A stretch of DNA of 64,000 bases, taken from NCBI GenBank assembly GCA_035601835.1, contig DATNNM010000003.1, positions 1 to 64,000 on the forward strand. Direction: 5' to 3'. The notes beneath the pieces are model-generated. The model made no database searches, was not told the DNA's origin, and saw nothing but the letters and a program-made list of their open reading frames with translations. Made by a program: the position numbers and the translations under genes. Below, one piece after another: positions 8,103 to 17,252 of this stretch. Numbering within the stretch: position 1 is the first letter of the stretch; every line of letters starts with the position of its first letter. Source of the DNA: Candidatus Tumulicola sp. (GTDB lineage: Bacteria > Vulcanimicrobiota > Vulcanimicrobiia > Eremiobacterales > Eremiobacteraceae).

Positions 8103-9154
8103 ATTTTGGTTGAACTTGGGGTCGGCGCAGGCGGCGGCAGCGATGGGTTTGGCGAGGGCGACGGCGGCATGAACTTCATCACGTAATCAGCGTTATCGCC
8201 GCCGTACGCGACCCACACGTTGTGCGTCTTGGGATCCACGGCGAGGGTGTGCGCGCCGCGCGGAATGGTCACGTCGCCGAGACGGCCGAAACCCACGCTC
8301 GTAGTGCCGATGACCGCCAACAGACCAAGGCCGCTGGCGCAATAGAGGCGCTGCAAGCCTGCATCCCAAGCGATTTGATCGACGCGCGGCGGGATGTCGA
8401 TCGCCTGCAAGACGCTGCCGGTGTTCATGTCGATGACGGCCAGCTTCCCGTTGCTGCCCGCGCTGAACAAGCGGTGCCCGGCTCCGTCGATGGCCAAGCC
8501 GCGCGGATCGCTAGCCGGAGCGATCGGCCACATGCCGGAGACCGCGTTGGTCTGAGGATCGATCACCACGACCGAGTTGACCGACGTGACGTTTTGGTAC
8601 ACGCGGTCGGTGACCGGATCGTACTCCAGATACTCCGGCCCTTTTGGGATCTCGATGGCGCCGCGGAGTTTATTGGTGCGTGAATCGATCACCCACACCT
8701 CGCCGCTGTCGCTGTGGTCCGCGTACAGCATGTCGTTCTTGGGATCGAAAGTCACTGCGCCGGCGGCGCCGGGCACGCTGATGCGGTCGTTCTCGACGAG
8801 ATATCTGCGGTGCACCACATCGACGATGCCGTCTTCTGTGCCGACGAAGATCTTGCCGTGCTTGACGTCGAGCGCGACGCCGTGGCCCGCTCCGGTTCGC
8901 ACGCGTCGCTCGATCTCGCCGGTATCCATGTTCACGACGAGGAGATCGTTGCTGCTGGTGTGAGCGGCGAGCAACCGCCGATACTGGCCGTCCACCGTCA
9001 TGTAGTCGAAACGGCCGGCCTCGCGGGGAACCGCGATGGCCGGCTGAGCAGAGAGCAATTGGACGTCGGCGACGGCGCGCGGCGCGCCAAGGCCTGCGAC
9101 GAGCGACGCGACTGTGAGTGCACCCAGCGCGACCAGATGCGAAAGGCGCTGCAT
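8099..9154 (-). CDS. Secreted YVTN/YncE-type beta-propeller protein
   Basis: About 351 residues from the ATG at 9154. The in-frame extension to 9202 reads through a REP element and is rejected. A signal peptide ends GAPRAVADVQ. The chain consists of repeated propeller blades with the pattern VIDxxTxxxxxxIxIP, for example VVNMDTGEIERRV, VIDSRTNKLRGAI, VIDPQTNAVSGMW and VIDMNTGSVLQAI, and ends in a proline/serine tail. Such proteins are exported binding or scaffold proteins of unknown ligand. Its TAG stop is supplied by a REP head. Confidence 0.75.
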   Translation of the reverse strand: MQRLSHLVALGALTVASLVAGLGAPRAVADVQLLSAQPAIAVPREAGRFDYMTVDGQYRRLLAAHTSSNDLLVVNMDTGEIERRVRTGAGHGVALDVKHGKIFVGTEDGIVDVVHRRYLVENDRISVPGAAGAVTFDPKNDMLYADHSDSGEVWVIDSRTNKLRGAIEIPKGPEYLEYDPVTDRVYQNVTSVNSVVVIDPQTNAVSGMWPIAPASDPRGLAIDGAGHRLFSAGSNGKLAVIDMNTGSVLQAIDIPPRVDQIAWDAGLQRLYCASGLGLLAVIGTTSVGFGRLGDVTIPRGAHTLAVDPKTHNVWVAYGGDNADYVMKFMPPSPSPNPSLPPPAPTPSSTKM

Positions 9155-9173
9155 GGTGTGGAGACTCCATTCT

Positions 9174-9205
9174 CCGAGCTCGCTGTCGCTCGCTCGGAAC
9201 ACTAC
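9174..9205 (-). repeat. REP-like palindrome, GTAG head, long stem
   Basis: Minus strand GTAGTGTT followed by CCGAGC, a GAGCGACAGCGA-type middle and GCTCGG. It lies between the O-methyltransferase and propeller genes. The head matches those at 8084-8102, 10961-10985 and 17197-17227. Confidence 0.65.
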
Positions 9206-9223
9206 ACCCGGTTCTTGTGCGCC

Positions 9224-9868
9224 CTAGCGTATTTTTGCAGCGACCCCGACGCCGTCGCCCAAGGGCAGGATCGTCGCATTGAAACTCTGATGGCCGAGCA
9301 GCAGCTCGTTGAAGCGGCGGATGGCCCGCGTGGCCTCTGCGTCATCGCCGCCCGGTGCTTGCGACGCGCGATGCGACCACAGCAAGTTGTCGACGATGAC
9401 CAGACCCGAATGCTTCACCAGCGGCACGACTTGTTCCAGGTAATCCGCATACTCTTCCTTGAGAGCGTCGATGAGAATGATGTCGTATAACCTCTTCGGC
9501 AGGCGCCCGAGCACGGCCAACGCGGGCTGATTGATGATCTCGATGCGCTCGGCCACGCCTGCTCGCTCGAAAAACGAGCGCGCGACGTCGGTGCGGCGCA
9601 CATCCGGGTCGATCGTCCAAATGCGCCCGGCCTCCGGCTGCGCGCGCGCCATCCATAGCGTCGAGCAGCCATAAGCGGTGCCGATCTCCAGGATGTTCGA
9701 GGCCAGCATGCAGCTGGTCATCACCGACAGGAAGCGTCCGACTTCGCGGTGGATGATCGGCACCTCGTCCCGTTTGCCGAGCGCCTCCAATTCGAGCATG
9801 AGCGCATCCGGCTCGCCGTGCAGGCGGCTCAGATACGCGAGGTCGCGGTCGTTCGGATTCTCGCTCAT
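9224..9868 (-). CDS. SAM-dependent O-methyltransferase (COMT-like)
   Basis: 214 residues. The class I methyltransferase motifs are visible: ILEIGTAYGCSTLWMA (motif I), IWTIDPD (motif II), YDIILIDALKEEY with the metal-binding Asp, and VIVDNLLW with the DN pair. This layout is that of Mg-dependent caffeoyl-CoA-type O-methyltransferases, which methylate catechol-like hydroxyls. Its ATG overlaps the stop of the oxidoreductase gene by ATGA, so the two are co-translated; the substrate is unknown. Confidence 0.85.
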   Translation of the reverse strand: MSENPNDRDLAYLSRLHGEPDALMLELEALGKRDEVPIIHREVGRFLSVMTSCMLASNILEIGTAYGCSTLWMARAQPEAGRIWTIDPDVRRTDVARSFFERAGVAERIEIINQPALAVLGRLPKRLYDIILIDALKEEYADYLEQVVPLVKHSGLVIVDNLLWSHRASQAPGGDDAEATRAIRRFNELLLGHQSFNATILPLGDGVGVAAKIR

Positions 9869-10941
9869 GCCGCTCGCCGTCGCGAGCCGAGCCGCACGAC
9901 TCGCCCCGATCGCGATGAGGCGCGCGCCGCGTCGAGAACCTCTTGCACGCGAACGCCGTCCTCAAACGTCGGCACTGAAGATGGCCGGCCTTCAAGGCTC
10001 TCGAGCATCTCGCTGACGAGGACGTAGAACGGACCCATCAGCCGGTGCTTGTCTGCGAACTCACGCGGATAGCGCGAAGGAGCCGTCACACGCACAGGAT
10101 CGCGCCCGGCGCGCAAGCCGAATAGCTCCTCGTCGTTGCGGATCGTCAGCGCACCTTTGGAACCGAAGATGCTGATCGAGGAGAACGACGCGCCGGCGGT
10201 CGCGCTCACGTCGATCGACGCCAGCGCACCGCCGGACAAAACCAGGCGGAGCGAAAAATTATCATCGGCGTCAACGCTGCCGCGCGGACCCTCGACCCGT
10301 TCGCGCTGTCGCACTTTGGTCTGCAGCGTGGCGCTCACTTCGCTGATCTCGCCTCCGAGCCAGCGGCAATAGTCGATGAGGTGCGAGCCGAGCGCACCCA
10401 GCACGCCGCCGCCGCTCTTGCTGCGCGACTGCCAGCCGAAGCGCAATATGCTGCTCGCCGCCATCCATGGGGATGCCTCGACGATCGCGATGCGTTGCAG
10501 TTGCCCTAGCCAGCCGTCATCCACGAGGTCTTTGGCGCGCCGCCGCACCGGGAGATAGCGGAATTCGTGGTCGAGGAATCCGGAACGCTTCGCGCGGCGG
10601 GCGGCCGCGAGCATGTGGCGCGCGTCTCGGACGGAAAGAGCGAAGGGCTTTTCGCACAACACATGCTTGCGCGCGCGCAACGCGGCGATAGTGATCGGCT
10701 CGTGCAGGTCCGGCGGCGTGACGATGCTGACGAGGTCGACATCCGGCCGAGCGACGGCCTCACGGTAGTCGTCCGTGAAATGCTCGATGCGATATTCGGC
10801 GGCCGCGGCCTTGGCGCGGGCGAGCGTCCCCGAGCATAGCGCGACGACGCGGGTCTCCGGGTGGGCCGCGAACACCGGCAATTGCACGCGACTGCCGAAG
10901 CCCATTCCGATGATCGCCACGCGCAGTGGGTTGGGGGTCAC
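9865..10941 (-). CDS. Gfo/Idh/MocA-family oxidoreductase
   Basis: 358 residues from a GTG preceded by GGAG. The N-terminal Rossmann fold has IIGMGFGSRVQLPVF, then IVTPPDLHEPI and the family motif CEKPFALS with the catalytic-site Lys around 95-100. The C-terminal alpha/beta domain has GALGSHLIDYCRWLGGE, carrying the conserved His. These enzymes oxidise or reduce sugars, inositols or related substrates with NAD(P). Coupling to the O-methyltransferase suggests a shared substrate, but none is evident. Confidence 0.85.
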   Translation of the reverse strand: MTPNPLRVAIIGMGFGSRVQLPVFAAHPETRVVALCSGTLARAKAAAAEYRIEHFTDDYREAVARPDVDLVSIVTPPDLHEPITIAALRARKHVLCEKPFALSVRDARHMLAAARRAKRSGFLDHEFRYLPVRRRAKDLVDDGWLGQLQRIAIVEASPWMAASSILRFGWQSRSKSGGGVLGALGSHLIDYCRWLGGEISEVSATLQTKVRQRERVEGPRGSVDADDNFSLRLVLSGGALASIDVSATAGASFSSISIFGSKGALTIRNDEELFGLRAGRDPVRVTAPSRYPREFADKHRLMGPFYVLVSEMLESLEGRPSSVPTFEDGVRVQEVLDAARASSRSGRVVRLGSRRRAA

Positions 10942-10960
10942 TACGATTCTCCGCTGGTTC

Positions 10961-10985
10961 TTCCGAGCTTCGCTCGGAACGCTAC
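10961..10985 (-). repeat. REP-like palindrome, GTAG head, GAA loop
   Basis: Minus strand GTAGCG, then TTCCGAGC-GAA-GCTCGGAA, a perfect 8-bp stem. It sits in the gap between the polymerase stop and the oxidoreductase start. Confidence 0.75.
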
Positions 10986-10996
10986 GTTAGGTCGTC

Positions 10997-13117
10997 CTAC
11001 AAGAGCGAGAGCTGATCGGGATGGTCTGACGCCGCCATTCTCGCTTCCGGCGGCACGAGGTTGCCGAAACGCGCGACGAAATCGACCACCCGTTTTTGCA
11101 GATACTCGCGATCTTCGTCTGCGGCATACTCCTCGGACAGCGCTAGCTCCCCTCCCGTCCGCTGATACACGCGGACTTTGTCGCCGACGGCGAGCCCCCT
11201 TTCGGCGAGCGCGTGCGCCAGGCGGCGGTTGCCCGGCGAGCTGAACGTCTTCGGCGTGATCGATTCGCGGCGGCTGAATTCGTCCAGGCTGAGCCGGCCT
11301 TGCCGCACCTTGTCGACGACCTGCTTGACGATCTCCGCGACGCGCTCGGGATGCCCGTCCATCAACGCGACGGTGATATCCGTCACGAGCGCGCGCCCAA
11401 AGGCTTCATCGCGCGCGGAACGCATCGCCGAGCCGCGCAGCACCACGCTGCCGTTGAGCCTGCGCAGCGCATAGTTCTTCGCCATGAGCGAAAGCATGGC
11501 GTCGTAGCGCTCCTCGCAGACCAGCCGCGCTTCATCGCCGAGCCCCAAGTCGACGCTCCCGACGATCGCTTGCGCATCCGCTCCGGCTGGAACCGTGAAA
11601 AAAGCGCCATCGGTGTCGGCTTCGATCACGAGACAACCCCGATCGCGCAACCCCTCGACGATCTTCTCCATCACCTCGCGGCCCGCCTCAGTGACGCGCG
11701 CCGCCGCGGCGGGGTCGTTGAAATGCAGCCCGTTCGTCCCCAAGAAGCCGAAGAACGAGTTGACGAGGATCTTGAAGGCCTGCTGCAACCCGTCGGCCGC
11801 GAGGTACGCGTCGCCGGTCTGGTCCCCTGCCGCCGCGGCGCGGCGCTTGGCTTGCATCCGGAAATCCCGCAGGCCGCGCAGCATCGGGAGAAAGACATCA
11901 AGATCGTCGTCCTGCGGCGCGATGTGGCGCGCCAGCATGAGCGACGGATACAAGCTCTCGACGTCGCACTTGACGACGTCGCGGAAGACGCCGGTCTCGA
12001 AAGCCGCTGTGAGCGCGCCTTCGATGGGCATGGACGCCCGCGGTCGCGGGATGGAATGATGCGCGCGCAGATACGCGCGCACCATCAACCGCTCGATGCG
12101 ACCTCCGATGCCCACGAACGCGAGCCCTTGCAACGACTCGGGCACCATTTGCGCCTGATAGAACTCGGACGGGGTGACCATCGCCGAGAGCCGGGCCGTG
12201 TCGCGCGCATCGTCGAGGCAGTAAGCCTTGAGCTTGGCTCGTTCGGCCGGATCGGCCCACAGCGCCCGCATGTTGGCGGCGTTGACGAGCGTCCGCGCAT
12301 CGTCCCCGATGCCGAGCGTGCGGACCACATGCTTCAACTTGTAGTTGGGCAGACGGCGCGCGACGTCCCAACGCATGACGCCGTAGAAGGTGTCGATGAT
12401 CTGACGCCCCTCGATGCGATAGTACCTCGCGACCATGCCGTTGGGGACGCTGCGGCGCAGGCTCTCGTCCACATACAAGGGCGTGCGTCCGTCTCGCCCG
12501 AGGATCAGCGGCACATCGAGGCGCCGCGCGCGCTGCGCCAAGTACCAGAGATCGAAATTGAAGACGTTGTGGCCCTCCACAAGGTCCGGGTCCAACGCGC
12601 GCACGATGCGCGCGAACTCTGCGATGAGCGCGCCTTCGTTTTCGAATTCGTCGAGCGCGAGGACCCGCTCGAAGCCGCTGGTGTCGGTCACCGCGATGAG
12701 ACAGATAGCGCCGTCTTCGCGGTCGGGGTACACGTCGAGCGTCTCGATGTCGAATTGTAGCCGGCGAAGCTGCGAGAATTCCAGCCCTCGATAAAAGGTA
12801 TCGCCGCTGTGCGTCAAGTGCGCGGTCACCGGATCTTGGTACACTAGGCGCTGATCGCTGGCGAGCGAGTGCGCGAATTCGACAGCCCGTCCGCTGGAAT
12901 TGACGAGCAGATGGCGCAGCGGGTGGGGCCCGGCGAGCTCGATGCTGTCGTCCATCTGCTTGCGCGCGAGCACCCAAGACTGCAGCGGCGCAACGCTGCG
13001 CTCAACGCGTGGCCCGTCGCGCTGGTAGATGACGACGTTGCCTGCAAGATCCGGCTCGACCGCGACGATGCCGGCGCGCGCGCCATGACCGAAGATCAGG
13101 GGATCGGTGGAGTTCAT
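10997..13117 (-). CDS. Family-B DNA polymerase with 3'-5' exonuclease domain
   Basis: 706 residues. The exonuclease motifs are present: FDIET (122-126), EGHNVFNFDLW (about 181-191) and YCLDDARDT (about 299-307). Polymerase motif A is DVESLYPS (385-392), motif B is KILVNSFFGFLG (449-460) and motif C is EADTDGAFF, with Asp501 and Asp503. Motif C has DTDG rather than the commoner DTDS. The chain is shorter than E. coli Pol II (783 residues) but all catalytic acids are intact, so it should be an active proofreading enzyme, probably for repair or translesion synthesis. Large antisense open frames over this gene are GC artefacts. Confidence 0.9.
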   Translation of the reverse strand: MNSTDPLIFGHGARAGIVAVEPDLAGNVVIYQRDGPRVERSVAPLQSWVLARKQMDDSIELAGPHPLRHLLVNSSGRAVEFAHSLASDQRLVYQDPVTAHLTHSGDTFYRGLEFSQLRRLQFDIETLDVYPDREDGAICLIAVTDTSGFERVLALDEFENEGALIAEFARIVRALDPDLVEGHNVFNFDLWYLAQRARRLDVPLILGRDGRTPLYVDESLRRSVPNGMVARYYRIEGRQIIDTFYGVMRWDVARRLPNYKLKHVVRTLGIGDDARTLVNAANMRALWADPAERAKLKAYCLDDARDTARLSAMVTPSEFYQAQMVPESLQGLAFVGIGGRIERLMVRAYLRAHHSIPRPRASMPIEGALTAAFETGVFRDVVKCDVESLYPSLMLARHIAPQDDDLDVFLPMLRGLRDFRMQAKRRAAAAGDQTGDAYLAADGLQQAFKILVNSFFGFLGTNGLHFNDPAAAARVTEAGREVMEKIVEGLRDRGCLVIEADTDGAFFTVPAGADAQAIVGSVDLGLGDEARLVCEERYDAMLSLMAKNYALRRLNGSVVLRGSAMRSARDEAFGRALVTDITVALMDGHPERVAEIVKQVVDKVRQGRLSLDEFSRRESITPKTFSSPGNRRLAHALAERGLAVGDKVRVYQRTGGELALSEEYAADEDREYLQKRVVDFVARFGNLVPPEARMAASDHPDQLSLL

Positions 13118-13135
13118 CCTTTGGTGAGAGCCATT

Positions 13136-14113
13136 CTAATGAAACGCGATGCCCTCTGGGAAATTGAAGCCAGTGCTGGGTCCTTTGATCTCAGCCAGTG
13201 GAGCGGCGTCGCCGTTCGCCGCCGGCGCGAATATCCCGACGGAGTTCCCGTTATAGTTGGCGACGTAGATGTTGCCGTTGGGCGCGATGGCCACTTGCGT
13301 TGGGGTGGACAGGCCGGTGTTCGGGCCTCCGATGTTGAGCGTCGGCGCGGCGTTGCCGGTGGCGTTGAGTGAAAAGACGAGCACCGAGTTTCCGTTCGTA
13401 TTGGCGACGTACAGCTTGCCGCCGCTGATCGTCAAACCCTCCGGTCCGTTCAGCCCGGTGTTGCTGCCCGCGATCGCGGCCGTCGGTTTGACGTCGCCGG
13501 TCGCGTTTGCGGGAAACACTTCGATCGCGTCCGTATCGTGCACGGCGACGTACATCGAGCCGGCGCCGTCAAGCGCGATGCCGCTCGGATAGGCAAAGCC
13601 GGTGTTAGCGCCCTTGAGGCTCGCCATCGGAGCGACGTCTCCGTTGGCGCCGGGCGAGAACTCGTCGACCGAATTGGAGAGGTTGCTGACCGCATAGATG
13701 TCGCCGCTGGCGTCGGTGACGACCGCGCATGCTTCGGAGAGTCCGGTGCTCGGCCCCGCGATGTTCTGGAGCGGCGCAGCGTCGCCGATCGCCCCGGCGG
13801 CATAGACGGTGACGCCGTCCGTGCTGAGGTGCGTGTTACCGACGTACAGCCGCCCCGAGACATCGAGGGAGATGTTGTACGGTTCGCTGAGCTTCGTCGC
13901 GTTGCCGAGAAGCAGCTTCACGGGGGCGGCGTCACCGCTCGCATTGCCGGCAAAGACGAGGATCTGATCTGTGGCGCTGTTCGTCACATAAAGCATCGGC
14001 TCGCTTGAGCCCGGGGTTCCTGCATTCGTCATCGCACCGCCGCCGCCCGAGCATGCGGTGAGGAATATACATATCAGCCAGATCAACGGCGCCATCTGCG
14101 GCCGCTGCATCAT
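13136..14113 (-). CDS. Lipoprotein with NHL/SMP-30-like beta-propeller repeats
   Basis: 325 residues. The signal ends FLTACSGGGG, a lipobox. The mature protein has about six repeats of roughly 43 residues with the pattern NATGDAAPxxxIxGPxTGL, xPxGIAxD and IYVANxxxNSVxVF, giving a six-bladed propeller. No enzyme residues are recognisable, so it is best read as a cell-surface repeat protein. It overlaps the next upstream gene by ATGA and is the last gene of a three-gene secreted-protein operon (13136-16127). Confidence 0.75.
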   Translation of the reverse strand: MMQRPQMAPLIWLICIFLTACSGGGGAMTNAGTPGSSEPMLYVTNSATDQILVFAGNASGDAAPVKLLLGNATKLSEPYNISLDVSGRLYVGNTHLSTDGVTVYAAGAIGDAAPLQNIAGPSTGLSEACAVVTDASGDIYAVSNLSNSVDEFSPGANGDVAPMASLKGANTGFAYPSGIALDGAGSMYVAVHDTDAIEVFPANATGDVKPTAAIAGSNTGLNGPEGLTISGGKLYVANTNGNSVLVFSLNATGNAAPTLNIGGPNTGLSTPTQVAIAPNGNIYVANYNGNSVGIFAPAANGDAAPLAEIKGPSTGFNFPEGIAFH

Positions 14114-15237
14114 GTCGGGCTCGGGCTGGGCGGCGCAGGCGGCGAAGCCATCGGTGCGTCACTCGATTGCGGGATGGGTATAGGCGGTAAGCTCTCGCTG
14201 GGAGCCGGGGTCGTCGTTTCGCTCGGCGCCGGCTGGGGCGACGAGAGGAAGAACGTGTTGGTCGGCCCTGGATGCGCGAGCGGGCTCGGGTTGCCACCAC
14301 CCGAAAAGATGGCGGAGTCGGGCGATGCGAACCTGGTGAGCGTGTTCAATGTGGGCTGCGCGTTCGGCGATGCGGGCGACACACCGGCGACGTAGCGCAC
14401 GAGCTTCACCGTGTACTGCGCGTTCAGGTCGTAGCCGCCGTGATCGCCGCGCGCGCTTGCGGCGTTGCCGCGGCTGCCGACCGTCAGACTCATGCCCAAC
14501 AACACCCCGCGCTCTTTGTCCACAAATGCCTGGATCACCGCCGCGCCCGCGCCGCGCAGCGTGGTCGATCCGTAGCCGGATATTTTCGTCGAACCCGAGA
14601 CGTCGGCGCTGCCGGTCGACGTCACCCCGATGACATTGGGCGGGCCATCGGCGCTCGGCGCGTTGGCCGTATTGGACATGTGCAGCGCGAGAGACGCGAG
14701 CGGCAGGTTTACGCTTGCCTCACTGCGCCATGTCATGCTCGGCTCGAGTTTGTCGGGCGCGGCTCCGGCGAGCACTCCGGCAAGCGGCGAGAGGTCGGCG
14801 AGACCGCCGTCGACGTTGACCGATCCATCTGAGCGGACGTCGGGACTCGGCGGCGGCGATGCGCTGGGCACGGCTTTTGGGCTCGCGCTTGGAGTCGCCG
14901 CCGCGCCCGCCGCGGGGCTCGCTATCGCTACCGCGGTCGCGACCGCGAGCACCGGGTTGCCCGCGCTGCTCAAGCCTTCGACCGTGAAGGCCACGCTTCG
15001 TCGCGTCGTTGATTCCAGATTTTTGACGTCGATCGAGCCATCCGGGCGTCTGAACCGCACGGTGAGCTTCGTGTTCTGCTCGATCGTGTACACTTGCTGC
15101 TCGCCGATGCCGAAAGATCTTCCGGGCACGAATGCAGTTGCCGTACGCGGAGGCGGCGCCGCGGCGGCTAAAGCTGCGACCGCCAGTGCCAGGACGCCGA
15201 ATGCGAAAAGCGGCGAGTGGTTTTGCGGACGGCTCAC
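14110..15237 (-). CDS. Secreted protein of unknown function with Pro/Ser-rich tail
   Basis: 375 residues. A signal peptide (LAVAALAAAAPP) is followed by a strand-rich domain (YTIEQNTKLTVRFRR), a low-complexity Ala/Ser/Pro linker, a second domain containing SMTWRSEASVNLPL and a C-terminal proline/serine/threonine tail of about 60 residues. It overlaps both neighbours by 4 bp. The plan (signal, 'property of bilinear form'-like strands, a TWRS segment) resembles the upstream gene, so the two may be distant paralogues. I recognise no family. Confidence 0.6.
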   Translation of the reverse strand: MSRPQNHSPLFAFGVLALAVAALAAAAPPPRTATAFVPGRSFGIGEQQVYTIEQNTKLTVRFRRPDGSIDVKNLESTTRRSVAFTVEGLSSAGNPVLAVATAVAIASPAAGAAATPSASPKAVPSASPPPSPDVRSDGSVNVDGGLADLSPLAGVLAGAAPDKLEPSMTWRSEASVNLPLASLALHMSNTANAPSADGPPNVIGVTSTGSADVSGSTKISGYGSTTLRGAGAAVIQAFVDKERGVLLGMSLTVGSRGNAASARGDHGGYDLNAQYTVKLVRYVAGVSPASPNAQPTLNTLTRFASPDSAIFSGGGNPSPLAHPGPTNTFFLSSPQPAPSETTTPAPSESLPPIPIPQSSDAPMASPPAPPSPSPT

Positions 15238-16127
15238 AAGCTATAACTCGGCGTTATGGTGGGCAGCGGGGCCGGTCCCAACCCGGTCGGCACCGCGGTC
15301 GGGACCTCGAGCGGCGTCGGCGAAGGCGTGGGAGCGGCGCTCGCAGCGGGAGTGGGCGGAGCGGCGGTGGCCTTCGCGCGTTCGATCGAGCGCAGCACGA
15401 TGTTGATGGTGGTGGACGAATCGACGTGCGAGCCGCGCGGTCCGTTCGAGACGAGAAAATCGTCGCGCAGCGCCTCGCCGACGAAAAGACGGTCGAGCTG
15501 ATCGTAGTAGTACGTGCCCGCGATGGTGAGCGACGCTTGCACCGGCTTGAACGGGTCTGCCGACGTATAGTCACCGCTGCCTACCGAAGCGACGGCGAAG
15601 GTGGGCAGTCCGTGAAGTTTTCCGGCGGCGGTCGCGGAGCGCTCGTATGCGATGATCATCGGGTAGTCGGTCGCGCGGAGCGATGAGCGCCACGTGGTTC
15701 CGCTGGACAGCCTGCGCCTCGCGATGTCGCGCACGCCTTGATTCGCAAGCACGAAGGCCTGGTCGATCAGCGGATCCACGCTGCGCGCGATGAGGACCTC
15801 ACCGATCGGCGTGATCAGCGCCGAAAGCGTGGTACGGATGATGACGGGCGTGCCCGCGCTTTGCCCCTGAATGTCAAGATCGATCGCGGCATGCGCAACG
15901 CCGGCGGAGTCCACGGAGTCGACCCTGATCGTCTCGGTCCCCGCTCCGACGCTAGCGACTGTGGTCTCGCTCTGCGTCGCGGCGTTGGGCGGCACGCGAT
16001 GCTCTTGCGCTTCGATCGTCAGATCGTATGTCAGCCGGTCGCCTGGCCGCAATGAATGTGCGAGCGCGCACAGGGGCGTGGCAAAAATAGCCGCCGCAAG
16101 CAGGAGCGCGGCGACGCTGCGCCTCAT
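15234..16127 (-). CDS. Secreted protein of unknown function, first gene of operon
   Basis: 297 residues. The signal peptide ends TPLCALAHSL. The mature part begins RPGDRLTYDLTIEAQ, has a TTWRSSLRATDYP segment near the middle and ends in a Pro/Thr-rich tail. It shares the TWRS motif and general plan with the next gene. It is divergent from the SGNH esterase, with 122 bp between starts that must contain both promoters. Function unknown. Confidence 0.6.
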   Translation of the reverse strand: MRRSVAALLLAAAIFATPLCALAHSLRPGDRLTYDLTIEAQEHRVPPNAATQSETTVASVGAGTETIRVDSVDSAGVAHAAIDLDIQGQSAGTPVIIRTTLSALITPIGEVLIARSVDPLIDQAFVLANQGVRDIARRRLSSGTTWRSSLRATDYPMIIAYERSATAAGKLHGLPTFAVASVGSGDYTSADPFKPVQASLTIAGTYYYDQLDRLFVGEALRDDFLVSNGPRGSHVDSSTTINIVLRSIERAKATAAPPTPAASAAPTPSPTPLEVPTAVPTGLGPAPLPTITPSYSL

Positions 16128-16249
16128 GGAGTCCTTCCGTCGATGCGTTTGGCCACGTTGCGATGCAGGTTCGGGGGCGGTTCGGCAAAAGACTTCTGTT
16201 TCGCGTCCGCGTTTCTAAAGATGCGCTTCTTTTGGGGGAGAGCACGACA

Positions 16250-17200
16250 ATGAGACTCCTGGTTCTACTGGTCTGCGCAACTGTTGCAGTGATGGCGTTT
16301 GCGAGCGGCGGCTGCACGACGAGCTCGAGCCCCGGCTTGATCTTCTTCCATACCACGTACTCGGCCATCGGCGCAAGCGACGCGGTCGGTGTCGGGAGCA
16401 GCGTGCCGTGCGGAACGACCGGCTCGCCGGCCATCGTAACGCCTGCGAATTGTCCGGGTGGCAAAGGCTACGTGCCCGATCTCACGGGGCTCTTGACCAA
16501 TGCGAGTTCGCAGGTCACGCTCGTCGACCTCGGTATCAGCGGAGCGGTGATCGGTCCCGACATCGAGACGGACGTCAACGCCTGCGGCCAAGGCGCGACC
16601 GCGAACTTCATCACCCACGAACAGGCTTTGGTGGCGACCAATTCCACACTGGTCACGATTTTTGCCGGCGGCAATGACACCAACGGCATCGTGCGATGCG
16701 CCATCGGCATCGTGCAAGGAGGCGGAAATCCAGCGACGTTCATCGCGGGCGAGGTCACGAAGTTCGGCACCGACTACGCTAACCTCATCGCTACGATCAA
16801 GGCGCTCGCGCCGAGCGCGCACATCTTCCTCGCCAACCTGCCGAATTTCAAGCTCATACCCGTCGGCCAGGCGCAACCGGCCGGCGTGCAGACGCTGCTC
16901 GACCAAGTCTCGCTGGCGATCGATGTGCAAGTCATCAATCCGCTGGCCAACTCACCGTCGGTGACCGGCGTGGTCGACTTGCTGTGCGATCCGCGCTCGT
17001 ACGCGACGGGGAACTTCTCAGCGGATGGCTTCCATCCGGACGACGCGGGTTATGCCATCTTTGCGCAATCGTACGACGCGCAAGTGCTGTCACTCGGTGC
17101 GACGAAGCCCGCCGCGAGCTGTCCTCCCTACTCGACGGCGGACGCGGTGCGCCCCCTGTCGGCTCGTGACGTGGCGGGCTCCCGCTTGCCGCGAATGTAG
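16250..17200 (+). CDS. SGNH/GDSL-family esterase, exported
   Basis: 316 residues from the ATG at 16250, which has a strong GGGGGAG ribosome site 9 bases upstream; the longer open frame from 16163 lacks one. A signal with a lipobox-like ASGGC comes first. The SGNH blocks follow: GASDAVG (nucleophile Ser, the usual GDS being GAS-D here), GGNDTN (block III, oxyanion Gly and Asn) and DGFHPDDAGY (block V, catalytic Asp and His). It should hydrolyse esters outside the cytoplasm; the substrate is unknown. Its TAG stop is provided by a REP head. Confidence 0.8.
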   Translation: MRLLVLLVCATVAVMAFASGGCTTSSSPGLIFFHTTYSAIGASDAVGVGSSVPCGTTGSPAIVTPANCPGGKGYVPDLTGLLTNASSQVTLVDLGISGAVIGPDIETDVNACGQGATANFITHEQALVATNSTLVTIFAGGNDTNGIVRCAIGIVQGGGNPATFIAGEVTKFGTDYANLIATIKALAPSAHIFLANLPNFKLIPVGQAQPAGVQTLLDQVSLAIDVQVINPLANSPSVTGVVDLLCDPRSYATGNFSADGFHPDDAGYAIFAQSYDAQVLSLGATKPAASCPPYSTADAVRPLSARDVAGSRLPRM

Positions 17201-17227
17201 CGTTCCAAGCGAGCGAAGCGAGCTCGG
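17197..17227 (+). repeat. REP-like palindrome, GTAG head
   Basis: Plus strand GTAGCGTTCCAAGC, then GAGCGAAGCGAGCTCGG. It matches the long-stem element at 9174-9205 but in the opposite orientation. The TAG of the head is the stop codon of the esterase gene. Confidence 0.6.
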
Positions 17228-17252
17228 ACGTCCGTGCCGATACTCTAGAGGT

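Noticed and set aside
11213-12760. 515-codon plus-strand open frame over the DNA polymerase gene
   Set aside because: Shadow of a polymerase with intact motifs; high-GC genomes often keep the complementary frame open.
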